Assembly (NCBI GenBank): GCA_009363875.1
Contig: CM018687.1
Span: forward strand, 20,894,764-20,958,763
DNA length: 64,000 nucleotides
Reading direction: 5' to 3'
DNA from: Mikania micrantha
Taxonomy: Eukaryota; Streptophyta; Magnoliopsida; Asterales; Asteraceae
Of this stretch, positions 58,732 through 64,000 are shown in pieces. The stretch's first letter is position 1. Each line of letters starts with the position of its first letter. Below the pieces are notes generated by a model. The model saw only the letters and a list, made by a program, of their open reading frames with translations. It searched no databases and had not been told where the DNA came from. The position numbers were made by a program, and so were the translations under genes.

Positions 58732-59580
58732 TGGTCTTAATTAATTGGTTTTACTATTGTGTATATATGAAAAATAACAATATTACCCTCAAATGACTGA
58801 GGAAAAAATGGCGTGCCTCGCTTAAAATATATGATTCTTTATATGTAAAAAAAGGTTAAGAAACTATCACAATTAGATTACATTAAGAAATGATGTATAT
58901 AGTGAGAGAATGTGTAGAGAGTGTGTGTAAAGATATGTATTTGATTTAAAAATATATAATATTTTAATAACAAGCACATTATACATATATACATTTTGCA
59001 ACTGCAATGATTACGTGAATAGTATAATTACTAATTTATTTTTTTATTTAAATAAATATTGTTAGTATGAAGAAAGCTAACGTTTGTTTCTTTAATTCAA
59101 CCGCCAATAGTTTGCCGTGACTTATGCTGAGGGGTTCAGTATTACGACGGTAGAAGAATTGACCTTGGCTACATCAACCGATTAACGACAACATACGCGA
59201 AGATCCTCTGTCGTTAAAAGAAATTAAATATTACCAATTCAATACTAATTAAAAAATAATAATTGAATATTTGTTTGTTTTATGCTCGTATTTCTTGATA
59301 GTAAATTTTACGACCGCAAACACCTTTTTTAGTTTGTCATGATTTTTAACATATTGCGTTTATATTTGGGTCCATATTTCTTACGATTGACACTTGCTTT
59401 TGCGGCTATTCAATTATAGTATTAGAATGAGCTCACAACCGTTATGACCAATTTTTTTGTCTGCGTTTGATATTTGTGATGTTACCAACATCGCGATCGG
59501 ATACCCATATCAACAGAGTGGTACGGCTCAATATTTATTTTTTTTTGAATTTTAATTGATTAGATGTTATAATTTTTTTC
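58732..59580. other. AT-rich spacer without a recognised gene
   Basis: No coding region is supported. The sequence around 59100-59220 is less AT-rich (CCGTGACTTATGCTGAGG, GACGGTAG) but has no open frame, and may be the interior of a Helitron whose 3' end is at 59626. Confidence 0.4.
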
Positions 59581-59627
59581 TGTTTAATACTTGCTTATTG
59601 TTGCAACACAGAGGGTATACCCCTAGT
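59581..59627 (+). mobile_element. Helitron-like 3' terminus
   Basis: The 10-bp palindrome GGGTATACCC (59613-59622) overlaps the start of CTAG followed by T at 59623-59627, the hairpin-plus-CTRR signature. The matching 5' end was not located. Confidence 0.4.
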
Positions 59628-59813
59628 TTTAGTTATTTGACAAAAAATTAAAAGGGTGTTAGTGGATTGGATGGACTAAAATGACAAAAATAAAAAAAAT
59701 TAAAGAGTCAAATGTTGATTTCCTATTTTAAACTAGTGACAACTTTAGTCAAAATCTCAAACACAAAAAAGAATTTTAACTTTTCTTTTTAGTTACGTTT
59801 GCTGCTACGCACA

Positions 59814-60253
59814 TATCTATATCTATACTATATAATAAAAAAATAACAATATGTCATGTGACGTAATTCTAGCGTATCTACATGTCATTTGCCATGTGGC
59901 GTCTTTCTATACCATACACATGGCATATTTAAGAAACTCATTAATTAAATCCATTTAATACAGTTAATTCAAACTTTCAAATTTAAAAGAAAAATAATAT
60001 TGATTTTCTTTAAAATATTAATGATAATATAATCATTTAAAATTTTTCATTTTCAACCAATAATTTCAAAAATTCAAAATTTTAAATCTCATTAATATTG
60101 TTTTAAGAAGTATACAAATATTTATAAAATATAATTTTATTTATTTTAAATTTTAAAAATTATATGTTATTTGTGTATTTATTTTTTATTATTAATTGCT
60201 TTGTAATACTTATTTTTATAAAACTTTGTGTCACACACATGTCAATAAGCTAG
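59814..60253 (+). mobile_element. short non-autonomous Helitron-like element
   Basis: The 5' end TCTATATCTATACTATATAA is nearly the same as that at 17491. The 3' end has TGTGTCACACACA followed by AATAAGCTAG and T at 60250-60254. The 440-bp interior is AT-rich and has no ORF. Confidence 0.45.
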
Positions 60254-60717
60254 TTATCAATGTGTTATGCAGTTGCGCACATATTATGTATATATGTGTC
60301 AGTTTTTAAAAGACAAAAGTAAAATGATGAAAATCTGGTCTGATTATCCGGTTTTGTTTACTGGTCGGACCGAAAAGTCAAAGTAGACATAACTTATACC
60401 GGTTTTATGTGCGATCAACCGGTTCGGTTTTGAAAACACGACAAAATGATGAATCAAAAACATCTTTCATGATCATCTCAATTCAATGGATAAATACAGA
60501 TTATTCAGAACCAAACCAGCTTTTTATTCTCAACTAAACCAACAAAAACTATAACAAGACCGATCATGAGTCATTTTCAAAGCTTAAAGAACTCATGGCT
60601 CGCCACAGAAATCGAAACCGAAGTTACAAAATGTGTTCTTCTCAAGTTCACTGAACACATCACACCAATCGTAAATCTACAACATCATTCCTTCGTTTGA
60701 ACAACATCTAACAAAAC
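60254..60717. other. 3' flank of the threonine synthase gene
   Basis: This holds the downstream, untranslated side of the threonine synthase gene. There are repeated ACCGGTT/AACCGG words at 60345-60430 and no ORF. The polyadenylation site cannot be fixed from sequence alone. Confidence 0.5.
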
Positions 60718-62286
60718 TTACTGCTTCGAATCTAAATCTTTGCTCAATAAGTACTTTTTAAGAACATCCATAACTGACCCAAAATCCGCCTTCACATTCA
60801 CTGGTGGATTAGCTAACCTACAAGCCATTTCAGGGATCGCCTTCGAGTGATAATCAATCTTTGACTGAGTAAACTTCAGCCCATGAGCAGTACTCACCAC
60901 AACGGTCCTGTCAGTAGCCCGAATCACGCCACTGTTTCTAAGTTTAACCAGAGCAGTTAACGCAACACCAGTATGAGGACATATGAACATCCCAGTTGCA
61001 TCAGCTTGAGCCATTGCATCCATCAGTTCTTCCTCAGTAGCTTCCTCAACAATCCCATTTGAATTCTTGAGAGCGTAGACAGCACGATCGATAGAAACAG
61101 GGTCACCAATCTGTATAGCAGATGCAAATGTGGTTTTTGCCTTCACTGGACTGAAATCAGACCAACCGGATTTATAATGAAGGTATAGTGGATTAGCATT
61201 TGCAGATTGAGCACAAACAAGCCTTGGAATCCGGTCAACTAATCCCAACTCCTTGCACATGTGAAACCCTTTGTAGAATGCGTAAATATTCCCCAAATTT
61301 CCACCAGGAACGATCACCCAATCAGGAACTTCCCAATTAAACTGCTGCAAGATTTCAATGGCTGCAGTTTTCTGCCCTTCTAACCTTAAACTGTTCAAAG
61401 AATTCGCCAAATAAATCGGTAATTCAGCGGTTACTTCTCTGACTAACTGCATGCAGCCATCGAAATCAGTATCAAGACTCAACACAAACGCCCCATTTGC
61501 AATCGGTTGCACCAATTGCGCCATTGAAATCTTGTTAGCAGGCAAAAAGACGATACTTGGAATGCCTGCAGATGCACAGTAAGCGGATAACGCAGCAGAT
61601 GTGTCGCCGGTGGATGCACAGCCGACTCCGACCACCGGTCGGTTCATTTTACGTAGCCGGTTCACTTGGCTAACCAAAACTGTCATACCCAAATCTTTGA
61701 AACTACCCGTATGACTGATCCCACAGTGTTTGACCCACAAATCATTCATGCCCAGATGCTGTTTGCCGAAACGCTCAGCCCAAAACATGTTAGAATTACC
61801 TTCGAAAGCACTGACGATGTCATCGGAATCGATCTCCGGCAACACCCATTCTTTCTTAGACCAAACACCGGACCCGTATGGCCATGTTGTCTTCCCGACT
61901 CGTGAGTCAAAAAGCGATTTCCAGTAATTTCCGTCGAATTCCTTAAGAGCTTCGATATCATGTTGGACATCGAGTAACCCTCCAGATCGGGATCGGTAAA
62001 CGATCTCATCTAGCGAGTAGGATTCCGTGCAGGCTGGTTCAGCATTGAACGGGACGTATTTGGCCGAGAATTTGTTGTGTTCGGAGAAGCTTCTACGGTG
62101 GGCTTCTTCACGGATGCTTTCGTCGGCGGGGCGGCGGTGTTTGGTGGCTGGAGTTGTTTCGACTGGTTTGTCTGATGAGATTGTGGCTTTAATTGTGAAA
62201 AATTTGGGGCCATTGTTGACGGCTCGAGTGTTGGGTTGTTGTTGGGTGAATATGAAAGGCGAAGAACGGAGAAGAGAGGCCGCCAT
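60718..62286 (-). CDS. TS: threonine synthase, plastid, single exon, 522 aa
   Basis: The enzyme converts O-phosphohomoserine to threonine and phosphate, the last step of threonine synthesis, with pyridoxal phosphate in plastids. The PLP lysine is K197 in SHTGSFKDLGM, the phosphate-binding loop is GGNLGN (329-334), and CASTGDTSAALSAYCASAG (223-241) is the conserved fold II segment. Residues 1 to about 34 are Ser/Thr/Arg-rich with few acidic residues and end IKA-T, a likely transit peptide. The length matches the Arabidopsis enzyme (MTO2, about 526 residues), and no frame break is seen. Plant enzymes are activated by S-adenosylmethionine through an N-terminal extension, which is present here. 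The gene is intronless, as in Arabidopsis. The start is the first ATG and is followed by the transit peptide. Confidence 0.97.
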   Translation of the reverse strand: MAASLLRSSPFIFTQQQPNTRAVNNGPKFFTIKATISSDKPVETTPATKHRRPADESIREEAHRRSFSEHNKFSAKYVPFNAEPACTESYSLDEIVYRSRSGGLLDVQHDIEALKEFDGNYWKSLFDSRVGKTTWPYGSGVWSKKEWVLPEIDSDDIVSAFEGNSNMFWAERFGKQHLGMNDLWVKHCGISHTGSFKDLGMTVLVSQVNRLRKMNRPVVGVGCASTGDTSAALSAYCASAGIPSIVFLPANKISMAQLVQPIANGAFVLSLDTDFDGCMQLVREVTAELPIYLANSLNSLRLEGQKTAAIEILQQFNWEVPDWVIVPGGNLGNIYAFYKGFHMCKELGLVDRIPRLVCAQSANANPLYLHYKSGWSDFSPVKAKTTFASAIQIGDPVSIDRAVYALKNSNGIVEEATEEELMDAMAQADATGMFICPHTGVALTALVKLRNSGVIRATDRTVVVSTAHGLKFTQSKIDYHSKAIPEMACRLANPPVNVKADFGSVMDVLKKYLLSKDLDSKQ

Positions 62287-62700
62287 CGGAGATTTGTAGA
62301 CGGTGAGGTTGTGCGGCGAGCAGGTTGTTTAGGGTCTGAAAGTTAAATGTATGTTTGGGGGTTGGGCACGATGCAGGGTCGGGTTTTTCAGGGTTTTTTA
62401 AATCTGAAAATTGAAACCAACAACCGAACCAAATAACTAAAGTTTAATAGGTTCTCAGGTTTCGGTTATTGGGTTGGGTTAAATGGTTCTATGGTAGTAC
62501 TTGAATAACTAACATTCTATTTTTTCAAACAAATAAAATTAAAATATGTTTAACATAAACATACATTTCTTTAACAATCTCAAATGTTTAACTATAACAT
62601 AAATAATAGTGACGGAGCTTGGGTAAAATGAGAGGAGGAGCGAAAATTTTTGAAACTTAGAATACATGTTAATTTTTTGAAGTAAGGGGCGAAATCACTA
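62287..62700. other. 5' flank of the threonine synthase gene
   Basis: Upstream of the ATG the first 60 bases are GC-rich, as expected for a leader. Then follows AT-rich sequence with GGTTTCGGTTATTGGG-type words at about 62380-62490 that look like a decayed transposon end. No clear TATA box was identified. Confidence 0.4.
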
Positions 62701-62765
62701 CTTTTAATTAAAAATAGAGTAAATTACAAGATTAATCCTTTATCTATAGATGTAATTATGGATTA

Positions 62766-63394
62766 GACCATCCCTATTGACAATTTGGATTGGGTTGTGA
62801 CACTATTTAAAAACAAAAAAAAAAGAAAAAAAAGCAAAATGCTTCGATCCGGTTGCTGGTGCAATCAAGATTGCAACCCAAATATATATTTGTTTTCCTT
62901 TTCTTTTTCCTTTTTACTTTAATATAATTAGTTTTAGTTAATGTTATTTTATTTAATAAATACAAATAATTAACATTTAAAAAAAAATTAAAAACATAGT
63001 TTTGATCAGGCTTTTTTATAAACATGTCGATATAAATTTTTTTGAAAACGGAGTTTATTTAAAAAAAATTATTTATAATATTAAATAAATATAAACAATT
63101 ATTGATTTATCTTATCTAAAACTTGAAAAAAATTTATTAGTTTAGAAGATTTTTTTGATCAAACTTATTATCTGAAAAATCTTAAATTATATTTATTCAA
63201 TAAAAATAAAAAATCTAATAACTTTTAACAAAAAATAAAAATCATAAATTATATTTATTTAATCAAAAGTAGTAAAAGTTGGGTTGTTAATGGTAGTAAA
63301 AAGTTTGGTTTAATTGGGTTGTGTAGGTTGAAGAGAGAGAAATTAATTTTTTATTAAAAGATTGGGTTGGATTGGATTGTGAATGAGGATGGTC
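62766..63394. mobile_element. Harbinger/Tourist-type MITE with TTA target duplication
   Basis: The ends GACCATCC and GGATGGTC are inverted repeats, and similarity continues inward for about 30 bases (ATTGACAATTTGGATTGGG against its mirror). TTA flanks both sides (62763-62765 and 63395-63397), as expected for PIF/Harbinger elements. It interrupts another repeat whose halves read AAATTACAAGATTAATCC and GGTCCTTTATCTTTAATAA. Confidence 0.75.
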
Positions 63395-63682
63395 TTAGGT
63401 CCTTTATCTTTAATAATTACAAATAGCATCCTTTATTTCAATAGTTTATAACAATTTCATCCTTTAATTTAACCATTGTTAATTTGATGGGTTATCTAAA
63501 AGGGCAAAAAACTAAAATTTATCCCTTTAATTATTTTTTTATTTATTTTTTTAAGTAAACTATGCAATCCAAAATAATCAAATTTTGGGTTGATGAATTG
63601 ATTCTTTTTCACAAAAAACTACCTTATTACAATGTTTAAAACATTTATTTAATTCAGAATAAATTAAAGGAAATTTACATGT

Positions 63683-64000
63683 AAGTTATCACTCTAAAAA
63701 ATATCAACAAAACCAAAGATAATAGTTTCAAATTAAAAATCCATAAAACAATTGACATTCCAAAAACTAACATATATTTATTTAATTCACATAATCTTCG
63801 TATTTGAGTAAATTACAAGATTCAAAATCCATAACCAACTGTCATTCAAAATCCATAAACCAATTGCCGTAAACCATTGTAATAAGGTATATGTTAACAT
63901 AATAGTCTCTTCCAATTGTTAAATAAATATTTGGTTTATGGATTTTGAATTTGAAACTATTATGTTTGGTTTTGTTGATAATTTTTTAGAGTGATAACTT
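63683..64000. mobile_element. foldback element truncated by the window end
   Basis: AAGTTATCACTCTAAAAAAT at 63683 and the next 50 bases (ATCAACAAAACCAAA, AATAGTTTCAAATT, AAATCCATAAA) are mirrored by 63928-64000. The arms are about 70 bases with a loop of about 175. The element may continue past base 64000. Confidence 0.75.

Noticed and set aside
60718..62286. Overlapping frames on both strands of the threonine synthase gene
   Set aside because: They are shadows of a long conserved ORF. None has known homology.

Overview
This is nuclear DNA of a flowering plant: three intron- or plastid-type cellular genes stand in AT-rich sequence that is otherwise almost entirely transposon debris. Asteraceae is the likely family. 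That is an inference from the Copia remnant at 53.5-58.7 kb, whose pol is followed by an extra ORF of a kind I know from daisy-family Copia elements, and from the very long Ty3/gypsy LTRs. The sequence itself does not name the species.

Layout. (1) 0.2-3.6 kb, plus strand: a three-exon gene for a protein with four U1-type C2H2 zinc fingers. (2) 3.6-6.9 kb: AT-rich spacer with MITEs and a possible Helitron end. (3) 25.96-6.94 kb, minus strand: one 19-kb gene of 22 exons encoding a SNF2 helicase with a C-terminal HNH nuclease (ZRANB3-like, about 1126 residues). Every exon could be joined in phase. Its introns hold at least a dozen insertions: hAT elements with 8-bp target duplications, a broken hAT transposase, foldback MITEs, a solo LTR nested in a MITE, a Helitron and five SINE-like copies. 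(4) 26-58.7 kb: nested retrotransposons. These are a gypsy LTR end, a 4-kb solo gypsy LTR, a Copia 5' LTR with gag, a 3.7-kb gypsy LTR split by a 3.85-kb hAT element, two broken gypsy gag genes, a second 4-kb gypsy LTR, and a Copia RT/RNase H plus extra-ORF remnant. (5) 58.7-60.7 kb: Helitron-like ends. (6) 62.29-60.72 kb, minus strand: an intact single-exon plastid threonine synthase gene. (7) 62.3-64 kb: nested MITEs and a foldback cut by the window end.

The three cellular genes share no pathway: RNA-binding-type zinc fingers, replication-fork repair, and aspartate-family amino-acid synthesis. The region is best read as three housekeeping genes separated and invaded by transposons. I found no CRISPR array, operon or defence island, and none is expected in a plant nuclear genome. 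The most unusual items are the architecture and S-phase-type promoter of the helicase gene, its GC-AG intron, the foldback elements sitting in (TA)n tracts, and palindrome clusters shared by two Copia remnants.
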